Source: Wurfbainia villosa
Lineage: Eukaryota > Streptophyta > Magnoliopsida > Zingiberales > Zingiberaceae
Reading direction: 5' to 3'
DNA length: 64,000 bases
NCBI GenBank assembly: GCA_025175895.1
Contig: CM045998.1
Location: 17,097,153 to 17,161,152 of the forward strand
Shown here: one piece after another, positions 30,010 to 41,703 of the stretch
How the letters are laid out: each line of letters opens with the position of its first letter
Numbering within the stretch: the stretch's first letter is position 1
Notes under the pieces: model-generated
Seen by the model: only the letters and a program-made list of their open reading frames with translations
Database searches by the model: none
What the model was told of the DNA's origin: nothing
Position numbers and translations under genes: made by a program

Positions 30010-32190
30010 TGTTGGGTGTGTGTTCGATCATGTTTCGTAAACATGAGCACAGCGGAAGCAATTAAAAATAATAAATCTATATTTATTATAACACACACAA
30101 CACACGCATGCTATTACAACAAGTGTAGACATAACCGTAAATTAAAATTTGCAATAAAAGAAATTATCTACGTTTTACCTTTCGTATGACATGTAGCGGG
30201 AACGGCATCAACCGGAATGATCCTCGTAAGAATCGTCTCTATCCGTATCCACGCCGAGCTCCTCGGGATGACTTCGCTAAGTCACGAGCTTCGTCTTCGT
30301 ACGAGTTACTAGCCTCGTGTTGAAGACGACGTGATCGAGAGATGATCACGATCCGAATCCAAATTCGGATCCTAAAACGAGTTCTCAAAACTCGCTTCTC
30401 CGGAGAGGTATTCGTCAACCAATTGACGAATCCTTCGTCCTCCACCTCAGAGGATTACCGGAGATCAAATCCCCGGTAAGTTAGCCGCTGTCAGAGCACT
30501 AACCGTCGTCCAAACGATGCTCCGACAACAAAGAAACAAACTGTCCAGAAAAACTGGACAGCTTTTGGTGGAGGAATAGAGGCCGGCCAAGGAGAGATGG
30601 AAGCTCACCTTATCACCGAACCTAGAGGAGATCACCGGAGGGTCGCCGGAGGTTCACCGGCTGAATCTTGGTCACCAGCAACAAGTTGGAAGGCTGCACA
30701 AAGTCAAGCGGCGGCAACAGGGTTGGGCGCCGAATACTCCAACAAGGGGTGGGCGGCAACACCAAGGGCTTAGGGTTTTTGATTAGGGCTTAATTATCCA
30801 TTAAGCCCTCTTTTATAGAGAACTAATTCTCTTAATGGTTAATGGATCATATCCATAAAGCCCGTTAACCCGCTCCATTAAGATAAGTTAAAATAAACCA
30901 AACCATGATGGTTTATTTTAAGTTAAAACGAACCGAACCAACCTTTGGTTCATTCGTTTAATATAAACCAAACCCTTTGGTTTATTCTCATCCATTGGAT
31001 TAGAACCAAACCATTTTGGTCCATCCATTATGTCTTCATAAGACACGGCCCATCCACGCTTCCATTGCGACTAAAACAATTTCATGCTCGCTTTATGTTT
31101 GGTCCAACCAAACATAGTTTCTCTCGGTCTGAGAATCTCATTCTCAAGCTCGTTTTAAATCCTTTGGATTACACTCGTTGTGCGTGTGACCAAATAGGTT
31201 CTCGGTTTATGTTGGCCGTCTATAATTAACCATTAATTATAGAATGATCATGAGTGGCACCTAGTAGTACATCATGATCCCCAATTAACCAAAAGATCAA
31301 CGGTTGATCGAACTATTTCTCAAACCCTTGATGGCTCGAATGAATCGTGCCCCATTCCCTTCACTCATCTTATACCCACTTGGTTCAGGACATGGTCTAT
31401 TGTGTCATCCCACTAGGTACTCACGCCACACCTAGCCCAAGTATCATTTCCTCGTCCTACAGTTCTAGTTACTCCACATGTATCGAAGAGTACCTTACTC
31501 TAAACATGTAATGCTTTGGCCAAAGACTTTAGTAACAATCCGACGAGAGGCCATGGGTATACATCTCCTCGAGTGGTAAATCCTTTATAGGCTATTCAAA
31601 CACCTTCGATCACTTCGACTTATACCCAATCATCCCGGGTCCACATCTCCTTAGAGATGTTTGCTTAAGATGTCAAAGCATAAGTCTCCATGATCAAGAT
31701 GACTTGAATACCGCAAGTCAAAGGAACATCGCACTTAAGCCACAGTAAGAACTTCATTGACATATCTATATATGCAGAGAACCATATGAAGTCTTACTGG
31801 TCACTCCAATGAACTAGTTACCATAACTAGCATCCACGATTAACTCCGGACATCACAATGTCTCCAGCCAGTGAGAATCAGCTGCTTGGATACACCAAGG
31901 AGTATACCTCGTGCTAGTCTCGACAGAATTGATGGTGTCCAAATTCATCAATTCATCGACTAGGGATAATTCCGATACATCACAATTACACATGTAGAGA
32001 TACTCACTAGTTGTGATCAAATCACAAATTCTCTCATGCTGTGAATCGTATCGTGGACATTCAGTAAATGAGTTTAAGATCCAATCAAATACATTAAACA
32101 TGTATACTCAAATAGTGAATCTTCATTTATCATATAAATGGTTCATACATAAGGCGATTGCCTTAGGACATCTCTCATATATTACTAACA
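30010..32190 (-). repeat. Copia3 5' LTR
   Basis: 2181 bp, pairing with 22693-24903. TATA-like CTATAAAAG on the minus strand at 30810-30818. It lacks the first CCGGCACCGCGGC-containing block near the end that is present in the left copy. In sense it ends at 30010 with CCCAACA. Confidence 0.92.
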
Positions 32191-32195
32191 GGTAC

Positions 32196-32720
32196 TACAT
32201 CGCTGACTGGTTGGACCAGGAAGGTGATGGAAACTACTTAGTCTGAAGCTTGTGAAACTAGTTCTAGGGCTCAGACGATGGTTGACTTTTACGCCATTAT
32301 TGTTTAATCATTCTAGTGTGGAGGGAAGGGTAGTGTACATGGATGCAGAGAAGATGGAGCTTGCAGTGTATCACTTACAAGATCAGGCCAACACATGGTG
32401 GAAAAATGCAGCTGATGATTTCATGGAGCAGAGTATCACTTAGATACTATTCCAAGAGACTTTTGAGAGAGTATTTTCTGATCTCTGTTGGTAAAGTTGT
32501 CATCAAGAGTTTCTAAATCGTAAGCAAGGTGATTGAAACGTCATGGATTACATTGGGAAAATTTAATCGACTTGTAGAATTTTTACCCTATTAAGGAGCC
32601 CAGAACTATGATCGTATGCTTCAGTTTTTCCTAGATCTTATAGCCTATATCTGGATTAGAATGTTTGAGTTCCTCATTAGTACTTATTAAAGAATGTGAG
32701 ACTGAATCATACTGATCGAG
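32196..32720 (+). pseudogene. Element A (or E) gypsy gag fragment
   Basis: The frame near 32252-32443 gives MDAEKMELAVYHLQDQANTW and then W. After a stop, MDYIGKFNRLVEFLPY follows. This is the retrotrans_gag pattern (A.YxL...A..WW...F...F...Y...FN.L) of plant Ty3-gypsy elements. Three or more stops and frameshifts break it, and Copia3 separates it from its N-terminus. It is the only clear coding remnant of the host gypsy element. Confidence 0.7.
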
Positions 32721-33390
32721 ATGACTCAGCGAGCCGATGGGTCTGGTATACTAGGTATTGTTCCGGTTTACCCTACTCTAGTTGATATATTGATAGCTCA
32801 CATTCTTTGATATCCTGTTAATACTTAGGAAAAAATTTGTAGAATTATGATACCTCGCCTTTGTAGGTTAGTTATAATAAAGGAAGCCTTTAACGTCTTG
32901 TTAAGAGGTAAAGGAGTAACCTTTGGATTTTGATAGTCATATGTTGACTTGAGATTAAACTACTGTGTACTTAGAGTTTGATATATAGAAACTCAACATA
33001 AATGCACTATATCTCACACTTGTTGAAGATGAGAAGACTAGTAGCCGATTGGGATCTAGATCAGAGTTGCGTAATGGAAGTATGGTGGGCTCATAACCCA
33101 CAGAGAAGTTTACAATCTGACAATTGGAATGTTAAGATATTAGAATAAGCCGGAAGAGTGATACGACACTTAGGCTTACCTAACCGTTGAAGTACATGGA
33201 AGAATGTACTTAGTTTATTTACGTTGTGGAAGTTATAGTTGGAGTTCCAGATCATACTCTAGATATAAGAATGTTGATCATCTATTGGATTGAGGTTAGT
33301 TGGTAATGAGATTCTGATAAAGAAAATTTCTTAGAGAGGAAGAACGATATGCAAATAGGATATCCTTATTAGGATATATCAAGTAGGAAT
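32720..33390 (+). other. Element A internal noncoding remnant
   Basis: No protease, RT or integrase motif is visible in any frame between the gag fragment and the polypurine tract. This indicates loss of pol. Confidence 0.5.
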
Positions 33391-33403
33391 TAGTGGGGGA
33401 GAA
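33391..33403 (+). other. Element A polypurine tract
   Basis: TAGTGGGGGAGAA directly precedes the 3' LTR start TGTAATATATCG at 33404. Confidence 0.85.
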
Positions 33404-35627
33404 TGTAATATATCGAAGAAAAAAATTTAATTTAATATAAAATAATAATAATATAATTATAAACGAGATAAATAAATAAATTTATTTATTTATTTATTTT
33501 ATTAAAAGGAATTTAGTTATTTAATTTTGGGATAAGATTTTTATTAGATGTGACAAGGTCTCATTAGTGTTAACTATTATCTTAATTAATTAAGTATAAG
33601 GTTTTATAAATTAAAAACGCTAAGTGTCGGTTTAATTAAAGCCTAAGTTAGAAAACCTAGTTTTTTATTCTTCCCCCGCCGCATTCCCTTACCCGAGCCC
33701 CTTCTTCTCACGCGAACTACCGCCGCCTCCTCTTCGCCGTCCATCTCGTTGCTACGCACGCGCCGCCTCCAATCGCTGCACACACGGTCGCATTGCACGA
33801 CTGTTGGTCGCAGTCGCCAACCCCACCCCGCACGCACGCGGCTCCGGCAGCGCCCATGGCCGTCGACCCTCTCGTCGCCCTGCCCTCTGTCTTCCACGTT
33901 CCCGTGCCCTAACCGTCACCGCCACCTTCTCTCTGCACACCGGTCATGCCTACTCGCCGTCGGCGCCTTTCCCAGTGCCTAGGTCATCATCGTCGTGGGT
34001 GACAGCCCCATCGCGACGCGTCTGCAGTCACATCTCTTCGCTACTTGTGCACGACATTGCCGCCCTCTGCTAGCGTGATGTGCCCAGCACCACTGTCGAG
34101 CAACCACCTCCTCTCAACACACTCAGGCGATGCAAATAAAGGATCAGCACGTACGCCGATAGTGTCTTCGTCTAGTCCGATGCGGGAGCAGCGAGTCTCT
34201 ATCGGAGCTAGGTAAGGGTTCGATTGTTGGGTTCTTCATGAGATTTCAGTTTCGATCGGGTGTGTCTTTTGAAGTTTCCTATTCTTGCGTAGGTTGATCC
34301 GATTCTAGCCAAGGTTCATGGTTGTCGCAGCAATCAGATCGTTGTTCGTCTGATTTGTTTTCTATTCTTGTGGTGGCTGTCTTCGACCGACCTTCTCCAT
34401 AGGAAGCTTACATCACGGTGTGGAGAAGGGGGAAGTAGCGGATTTGGTAAACAACTTCGCCGGTAAAGTGAAATTTTGGTATAATCTCTATTATTTTCCC
34501 TTTTCTGTTCTGTTCAATGTGTTACTTACAGATCAATGGAGTTGCTAATTGTTGAGGTGTGGGGATGTTCTACGTTTTGAGTGAAGCTGTGAAGGTAATG
34601 AGGTGCTCTAAGGGTGTTGTTGAGAGGTGGTTGTGAAGGGGTTGTTTTGTTAAGGTAAACTTGGCGGTTGCTGAGGGTTGTGATATTTTGACAGTGATCT
34701 TGAGCTTTGGATTGTCTGGTGATAAGTTTCAGCTATGGATCTATTGTGAGTGCAGAATGAGGAAATGGTGGTATGTGATTTGCTTATGTATCTAATCTGA
34801 TATGGAGTCGGTTTCTTTGATTTTGGTACATGTATATGGGGGTAAGGAAGTATATGGGAGTACATTATTGCATAACTTGTTTAAATAGGCTACTATTAGG
34901 ATGCTGGTTAGTAACTAATGAAAGAAGTTGTTATATTGGTAAGGTTCAGGATATGATTTATGTTAACAAATGATTAAGTAAGGAAGTTAGATCAAAATCC
35001 ATTTGTTGGTGGATTGATGGACCAATTAATGGGTTAATGAATCGATTTAATTCGATTTTTGGAAAATGATAGAACTTAGTCATGTATGTTCTATGTGCAG
35101 GGTTTTGATTCGAGACATTCATGGGCGTAAAGACAGTTGATATTCTTCATAGAAGACGGGTATTTTGACTTATCTTTTATATATGATCATATTGATATGC
35201 TTAGTTAGTTATAGCTTACAATATTTTTTATGCTTTATCTGCCTAGTATGTCGTTGTGCCATACATGATACATGTATTGCTATCTTAGTCGATACTATCT
35301 TGATACATGCACCTGATCAGCTTTTAGATATACCTTCCCTGTTTTACATAGGTCATTGATATTGTGCATATTATTCGGATACATATTTTGGTTAGTGTTA
35401 CATGCTGTAGTGTCATGCACCATCTTGCATGATTGCATGCTGGCTGGATGGGGTTCCTTTGTAGTTGAGCCCGCAACCAGTTACATGATCTGCACGCGCT
35501 GCCACTCATGGGTTAGTGGTACATCAAGAGGGTGTGTGCAGTAGCTCTGTCAGGCTCCGTTAGTCCTCTCATGGGTAGCGGTGAGGCAGCGTGGTAGCGG
35601 GCAGGGATCCCTCCTCTGGTCTACGAC
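33404..35627 (+). repeat. Element A 3' LTR, first part
   Basis: This covers U3 and a GC-rich block. The start TGTAATATATCG is followed by AT-rich sequence with the inverted AAATAAATAAATTTATTTATTT at about 33468. At 33660-34211 a CT- and CG-rich block looks like a plant first exon and ends CTAG|GTAAGG. The part from 34290 matches the window's left end. It is interrupted at 35627 by solo LTR F, with target acgac (35623-35627). Confidence 0.9.
33660..34211 (+). other. GC-rich exon-like block of the A LTR
   Basis: The composition switches abruptly from AT-rich to CG-rich. It lies after the AT-rich U3 and is followed by a donor-like CTAG|GTAAGG at 34211. A candidate acceptor TATGTGCAG ends at 35100, and a 59-nt exon-like block follows (35101-35159). 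Overlapping open frames in both directions reflect the GC richness and show no domain. The block parallels 61490-61725 in LTR C and about 57100-57560 in LTR D. Confidence 0.45.
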
Positions 35628-35927
35628 TGTCACGCCCACCCTTTTTAAAAGCGGCGCGACGCGATCATACATACATACATCTACAGCGAAAGACTACATG
35701 CATTTACAGTGGAAGACTTTAGACTTCTTTTTTTTTTCTTTTTAAAACATAAGGCATGAAACATGGAGCATGCATAATCATCTCATAAGTACTTAGTTCA
35801 AGTTCATGATAATCAACTTAAAGGACACTAAGTAGCAACCATTCATCATCAAGTAGAGTTCGACTCTTAACACCTAACATGCAAAACTTAAAGGAAAACA
35901 TGCATAAGTTTGTGAACATAAACAGAT

Positions 35928-37260
35928 TGTTGGATCGAAAGTGTCGCTAGAGGGGGGGGGTGAATAGCGATACGATGTCGTTAAAAAACTTTTGCAATAA
36001 GTAAAAAGCAAGTAGAGAGTGCACAGCGGAAATATAAAGTAGACAAGATATTTTTACGTGGTTCACAATCTTTCGATTGCTAATCCACGGCCCTAGTGAT
36101 CCTTGATCACGTACGGAGGGCAATTCACTAAAACCACTCCTCCTCGTTGGAGGTAGGAGCAACGATTACAAAAAGAAATCAAGGCAAAGGGACACTCCCC
36201 CTTTCCTTGTTACGATTAAAGCACAAAGACAATTTAAAGAAGTAGAACTTAAATAAATATACCGACAACTCTTATAAGTAGAAGATGTAGCTTTCGTTGT
36301 CGGCGGCACTTCGTCGTAGCAAATGTGAGTAGTAGTAGCGACGTTACGACGGCGTGTTGAGAGCTCTTGAATTCTTGTGATTTGCTTGGCTTGAACATGT
36401 CTATTTATGGATATTGATCTATGAATTTAGACATAGGTAGTGTCCAAGGTGAGGTTCTTATCCCAACTCAAGGATGAGGTGTTTCATCCAACCACCTTGT
36501 GCCACCTCCAACCTCCTTGGGCGCCAACTCAAGGATGAGGTGTTTCATCCAACCACCTTGTGCCACCTCAAGGAAGCCTTCACGCCAAGAAGAAGAAGCC
36601 ATCCAACTTGTGCCACATCAAGGGAGCCAACCATCTTGTGCCACCTCAAGGAGGCCTTCACGCCAAGAAGAAGAAGCCATCCAACTTGTGCCACATCATG
36701 GGAGCCAACCATCTTGTGCCAACTCACCTTATTTTGGGCGTCCACCACAAGGAAGCTTGGTGATGGTTTGGATGTCCACCTTGATGTCACATCACCCTTT
36801 GTACCAAAACACGAGTCAAGTCCAAATTCACCCCCTTGAAATTCGAGCTCTTCTCGAGGCTGGAACTTGACTAGCAGTTGACTGTAGTCAAAGGGTTTTG
36901 GACTGCAGTACAAGTTAGCTTAAAATATAAAGTGCGATGGTTCTAACCATCTGATCTCGACCTAGACCTTCCATTGGAGGTATTGGGTCGGATCTACGCT
37001 TAACGACCTTGCGTCGCTTTCACACGAGCTTACCTTGTAGCCTCGCTTCCGGTCTTCACCCGAGTACCTCGGCTTCCTCCGAAGTCCCTCTGGCGTTGCC
37101 CGACCACCTCGGTTCCCACCGGGTGTCGCAGACCTTCCGCTCAACTTTAGCATTTCTGCACACTTAATTGAGCTCGTAAGATAACAAATATACCCTTAAC
37201 TATTGAGCCTTTTGCCATAATCAAAATACCGGTTCGACTTTGGTGCCCACTGCACCAACA
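35928..37260 (-). repeat. Sire4 3' LTR
   Basis: Contains a 78-bp tandem duplication (about 36559-36714) and a 63-bp duplication (about 36464-36590). The Sirevirus CTATTCACCCC...TCTAG motif lies on the minus strand at 35949-35973. Open frames such as 36474-36839 plus follow the repeat period and occur identically in the other LTR; they are not genes. Confidence 0.95.
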
Positions 37261-37274
37261 ATCTCCCCCTTTTT
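37261..37274 (-). other. Sire4 polypurine tract
   Basis: AAAAAGGGGGAGAT on the minus strand, next to the 3' LTR. It is the same as the tract of Sire2 (17050-17063). Confidence 0.9.
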
Positions 37275-37326
37275 GATTCATGGCAAACCGACACAAAAGT
37301 TAAGGAAAAATAAAGCATAACAGTAA

Positions 37327-37515
37327 GCTAGCATAATGATTAAGCATGAATGAGCTAGCATAAAGATTAAATATGAATGAGCTAGCATAAAGATTAAATA
37401 TGAATGAGCTAGCATAATGATTAAATATGAATGAGCTAGCATAATGATTAAATATGAATGAGCTAGCATAAAGATTAAGCATGAGTGAGCTAGCATAAAG
37501 ATTAAGCATGAGTGA
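37327..37515. repeat. 27-bp tandem repeat, seven copies
   Basis: Unit GCTAGCATAAWGATTAARYATGARTGA (27 bp), starting at 37327, 37354, 37381, 37408, 37435, 37462 and 37489. The period is a multiple of three, so it yields spurious minus-strand frames repeating MLAHSYLII. It lies between RNase H and the polypurine tract of Sire4. Confidence 0.95.
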
Positions 37516-37920
37516 GAAATATTATTGTTTCAAGTTCTCCCCTTTGAGGTAACCTCCCCCTTGACCGAAGGTGAGTTCTTGAAAAATAATTTTTACTCCC
37601 CCTTAATAGTTGCTTAAGTAATCGGAATTACTTAATATAAAAGGTAATAATTTTGTTTACTTTCTTCCCCTTTAATTTTGGTTAATTTTGGTTACTTTTG
37701 TACTTTTGTGACTTTCTCCCCCTTTTGCCTTAACTCAAAAAGTTTGTAAATATATTTTAGGGTTTGTAAGTCCAAGCAAGTTCCCAATATGATTTCTAAG
37801 GTAAGACTTAGGCTAATTTCATAAAAAGAAGCAAAAATAGAGTACATATATAGAAAAATTTAAATCCTACTCTATTACGCACATACCTAACTTTTAATGT
37901 TGTTAAAGATTAAGCTAAAG
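37516..37920 (-). other. Sire4 3' noncoding stretch with extra purine tracts
   Basis: On the minus strand several AAGGGGGAG-type tracts occur (near 37541-37563, 37597-37604 and 37716-37725). This gives the multiple polypurine tracts usual for Sireviruses. No coding is seen. Confidence 0.65.
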
Positions 37921-37924
37921 TCTT

Positions 37925-38247
37925 GGAGAGTGTGCTTCATCCACAGGAGCTGAGAGACACACTCACCCATCGCAACGTATTCGGCTTCGGTGGTAGATAA
38001 GGCAACGCAATGCTGCTTCCTCGCACTAACTCACTAGACTCGGCGAGGATTTGACAACAACCACTCGTGCTCTTTCTATCGAGTTTACTACCGCATAGTC
38101 GAGTCGGAGTAGCCGATTAGATTAAACTCGGTAGATCTAGGGTACCAAATACCTACGTTTAGCGTGCCCTTTAGATATCTAAGGATACGCTTGACTAGGG
38201 TTAGGTGAGACTCCTTGGCACACAGGTTTGTAACCTTGCGCACATAC
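37925..38247 (-). pseudogene. Sire4 RNase H remnant
   Basis: Around 38025-37960 the minus strand gives KQHCVALSTTEAEYVAMGE, the conserved catalytic part of Sirevirus RNase H. Flanking parts are out of frame and shortened. Confidence 0.75.
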
Positions 38248-39125
38248 TTACCGAATAAAATGTCGTCGGCTCGCGGTTAAGTATAGGAGACTTCCTATTG
38301 CGCTCCTATAGTATTTTAGGTCAACGGGTTTTCCTTCTACATCTTCGTTTATATTAACATTAGTTGCCATAGGTGTATTGATTATTTTAGCATCTTGCAT
38401 TCCAAATCGATTTATTAAGTCCTTAGTATATTTTTGTTGATGTAAATATATTCCATCTTTAGTTTGTTTAATTTGTAAACGTAAGAAGAAACTTAACTCT
38501 CCCACTAAATTCATTTCAAATTCACTTTCCATAAGTGAGATGAATTCGTTTAGCAGGATCGAGTTGGTAGTTCCAAAAATTATATCATCTACATAGATTT
38601 GGGCTATAAAGATTTCTTTTCCTACGGTTTTAACGAATAAGGTTGGGTCGACTAAACCTTGGTTGAATCCTTTGGACTTAAGAAGGATCGAAAGCCTTTC
38701 GTACCAAGCTCTTGGGGCTTGTTTGAGTCCATATAGGGCTTTCTTAAGTCTAAGGACATGGTCAGGTTTATCTAGATTTTCGAATCCGGGAGGTTGACTG
38801 ACGTAAACTTCTTCCTTAATGTATCCATTCAAAAATGCTGACTTGACATCCATTTGAAACAATTTAAAACCTCGATGTGCAGCATATGCTAACAACATTC
38901 GGATGGACTCTAGTCAGCTCTGCGGGCGTAGGTCTAATCGTAATCTAAACCTTCGACTTGACTAAACCCTTTTGCGACTAACCTAGCTTTATTTCTTACT
39001 ACTTCACCTTTATCATCAAGTTTATTTCGAAATACCCACCTTGTTCCAATAATTGATTTTTCTTTAGGTGGTGGTACTAATTCCCAGACTTCATTTCTAG
39101 TGAATTGAGCTAGCTCTTCTTGCAT
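38248..39125 (-). pseudogene. Sire4 reverse transcriptase
   Basis: The frame 39125-38934 has NEVWELVPPPKEKSIIGTRW and ARLVAKGFSQVEGLDYD. After a frameshift plus a stop near 38905-38935, the frame 38898-38248 continues with MLLAYAAHRGFKLFQMDVKS, VYVSQPPGFENLDKPDHVLR, LYGLKQAPRAWYERLS and the intact catalytic IAQIYVDDIIFGTTN. It then runs through the GELSFFLRLQIKQ block to RSAIGSLLYLTASR. These are diagnostic Sirevirus RT motifs. The domain is complete apart from the single break, fitting a recent insertion. Confidence 0.9.
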
Positions 39126-39967
39126 AGCAATAATCCAGTCGGGATCAAGAAGTGCTTGTTCAATAGTTTTGGGTTGATTTTGAAATTAACGAGATTTGAC
39201 TAAGGTTTCGATATGAAGCTCTAGTTCGAACCCCTAAATTTGGATCACCTATAACTTGATTGATAGGATGATTTGTTTGAGTCTTAGTGTGACTCGGGTT
39301 AGGGTCATCTATCACTTGGTCGATAGGATGACTTGGGTTAGGACGAGATTCAAGTTCAAGATCAGTCGGGTTAAGCTAGACGTTGATTTGCTAGTTGGTT
39401 TTGTTAAGGATTGAACGGGTTCGTGTCCTTCGTCGAAAACTATATTAATGGTTTCTTCGACTCTTATGTGTAGGATCAATGGAATTACTAAAGGGTTGTT
39501 TGTAAGTTTTTAAACCTAAATCATCTCACCAATATCTACATGATCAAAACATGTTATTCCTATGTGTTATTGTGAGATGACTTTCAATTTTACTTGATTA
39601 ATTTTAATGAATTTAAATTAACCAACATTAGGTTAGATTCGGATTTAGTCTAAGCTCATCAAGTAATCTTTTCAAGAGATTAGCTTCCAGGTCGTGGCGA
39701 GGCACAGAGGCCTTCTTTGATCGGAACAACGACCACTTCCTTAGACAAAGCTAATTTCAAGAAATTGATAACTCGACTTACTTGAGACTACATCTTGGTC
39801 TAACTAGTTATTTTTGAAAAGAGGCTCCCAGGCTCAATCTTTTAAATAGGATTTTAGTTGGTTTATTTTTGAAAAGAGGCTCCCAGGCTCAATCTTTTAG
39901 GATTTTAGTTGGTTATGAGTCCTATCTAATCATTCTAAAAATAAAGGAAAAACTAAGCATGCAATTT
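39126..39967 (-). other. Sire4 region where protease and integrase should be
   Basis: About 0.84 kb contains no HHCC, DDE or protease motif. A 46-bp duplication (GAAAAGAGGCTCCCAGGCTC, then AATCTTTTA) occurs at 39817 and 39869. An internal deletion of most of pol upstream of RT is inferred. Confidence 0.6.
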
Positions 39968-40294
39968 CTAAGACTTAACAAAAATACATTTTGTATTGGC
40001 TCCCCCTGGACCATTGAATCGAGTGGGTCTATTCACATAGTGAATTTGGTCCTTGGGAACCCAATACATGTTAGATCCTAAAGTTGAAATCAAAGTGGTC
40101 TTAGGGACCCATGCTTGGACATTTTTCTTATGTTGGTTTACTATAGACATATATGACTTATTGGTTGTATTTGAGTTAAACCAGTCCGGCCTTGTTGTAC
40201 ACGGCCCTTTGTGATCCAAGTAAGAGGTCAAGTCCCTTGGATCCCAAAGTGAACCTTTCCAACGTGTTCCTAAGGTCTTGACTTGTGTTTTCAA
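39968..40294 (-). pseudogene. Sire4 gag-pol linker
   Basis: Minus frame with QHKKNVQAWVPKTTLISTLG and MYWVPKDQIHYVNRP. The repeated WVPK motif is usual after the Sirevirus gag. The gag knuckle itself is not seen between this and the preceding frame, so a deletion is likely. Confidence 0.65.
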
Positions 40295-41472
40295 AGCGAG
40301 TTCTCAACTTCAAGCTTTTCAGCAGTTGAGTCCTCCTCTTGAATACGAGTAGTCGAAGAGGTTAGGGAGACCTCATGTTTGAGGAGGTTAACCTCCTCAA
40401 TTAGGGTCTCGACCTTGGACTCGGACTTAGCTAGTTTCTTATTTAAAAATTTAATTGCACCATACAAAGTATTAAGTAACGACCGACTTACCCTTAATGA
40501 TTCTTTTGAACCGGATACGGATCCGTGGCTTGTCTTGAATGGAAGCTCATCATCGGATTCGGACTCGGACTCTTCTTCGGTTTCGGAGTCGTGCTCGGTC
40601 GGCTTGGCCATTAGAGCTTGGACATCGTCTTCTTCCTCCGAGGGTGGCTTGCTTGGGGGCTTCTTCTTCTTGGAACCTGCAACTAACACAATACTCTTCT
40701 CGGCCTGGACCACGTTAGTTTGCTCATGTAATTCAAGTTCCGAAAACAATTCGTCTAACCTAATCTTAGAAAGGTCCTTGGAGACCTTGTAGGCATCGAC
40801 CATGGATGCCCACAAGGTGGTCCTAGGAAGCGAGTTAAGAGAATACCTGATAAGGTCGCGATCCTCGACCTTTTGTCCGATGGCATGGAGTTGGTTGACG
40901 ATGTCTTGGATACGAGCATGTAGTTGAGTTGCGGTCTCGTTTTCCTGCATTTTCAAGTTATACAATTTATTTAAAAGTAAATCTCTTTTACATACCTTCG
41001 TGTCGTCGGTGCCTTCGTAGTTCCACTAGCTTGGTCCATAAGTCCTTTGCACTAATGAAGGGCCGACGCGGTTGAGCTCTTCCTTGGACAACCCACATTG
41101 CAAGATTTGAGTTGCCTTGGCATCGGCTTCTACTTGTTTTTTCATGGAATTTGACCATTGATCGTAACCCAAAGATTCACCATCTTCATTAGGAAGTGTG
41201 AAACCGGTTTGGATTACGATCCACATCTCGATTTGGGTTTTAAGAAAGCATTCCATCCGACCCTTCCAATAAGGAAAGTCATTACCGTTGTAAAGCGGGT
41301 CGTGCAGTGCTAAACCCTTCGAGATGGGCCATTTAAAAACAAGAAGAAGAACGAAAAGAATCTTGCAAAACACACACGAAAGAATATTCCAAGACTTTCG
41401 TCTTGGATTAGTAGTGCGAGAAGTAAAAAAAGATATATGAAATGTAACTTGCAAAAAGAAATAAACAATCAA
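40291..41472 (-). pseudogene. Sire4 gag
   Basis: The frame 41472-41026 includes the capsid N-terminus (LYNGNDFPYWKGRMECFLKT, DQWSNSMKKQVEADAKATQI). After a frame break (41025-40966) the frame 40965-40291 continues with MYNLKMQENETATQLHARIQ, LRTTLWASMV-like sequence, an acidic low-complexity stretch (EEESESESDDE) and a coiled-coil end (KSESKVETLIEEVNLLKHEV). This matches UBN2-type gag of Sireviruses in order and composition. A CCHC knuckle is not evident. The start upstream of 41280 runs into leader sequence, so the true ATG is uncertain. Confidence 0.85.
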
Positions 41473-41688
41473 ATGCGAATGTCGTTGAAGTTCCGGAGGA
41501 CAACCTTACTCGGGATCTAACCCGAAGGACAACCTTATCCGGATCCTAAAGCCTCTAATGCAATTCTATATGTAGGAGAAGATAAGCAAGTTAAATAATT
41601 ATACGAAAACAGAAATAAATAAATAAAAAATCTGAAAAAAAAGAAAAACAAAGCTAGATTGGTGGTTTCACAGAATCTTAGCGCCCCC

Positions 41689-41701
41689 GGCTCTGATACC
41701 A
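41689..41701 (-). other. Sire4 primer binding site
   Basis: TGGTATCAGAGCC on the minus strand, 2 bp inside the 5' LTR edge at 41704. Confidence 0.93.
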
Positions 41702-41703
41702 AT

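Larger units (their letters stand above)
22693..32190 (-). mobile_element. Copia3: Ty1-copia retrotransposon nested in A's internal region
   Basis: LTRs 22693-24903 and 30010-32190 are direct repeats with sense ends TGTTAGTAAT and CCCAACA. The target duplication is ggtac (22688-22692 and 32191-32195). The interior reads on the minus strand: gag remnant with zinc knuckle, pre-integrase, integrase, RT, RNase H, then the 3' LTR at the left. The RT (KARLVAKGYRQKQGVDYDET, VLYVDDILLIGND) and RNase H (DSTTEAEYIAASEAAKEAVW) are the best-preserved copia domains in the window. Frameshifts and small deletions break the polyprotein. RT style again suggests a Tork/Angela-like lineage. The insertion cuts A's gag region. 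Confidence 0.93.

Noticed and set aside
33643..34073. GC-rich open frames on both strands
   Set aside because: They lie in a CG-rich block of the A LTR. Frames overlap on both strands with Arg/Ser/Pro-rich composition and no conserved motif. A host gene is not supported.
36474..36913. Overlapping 120-residue frames on both strands (also 42250-42689)
   Set aside because: They follow 63- and 78-bp repeats inside the Sire4 LTR, occur twice because LTRs are duplicated, and show no domain.
37278..37509. Minus-strand frames repeating MLAHSYLII
   Set aside because: They are the translation of a 27-bp tandem repeat whose period is divisible by three.
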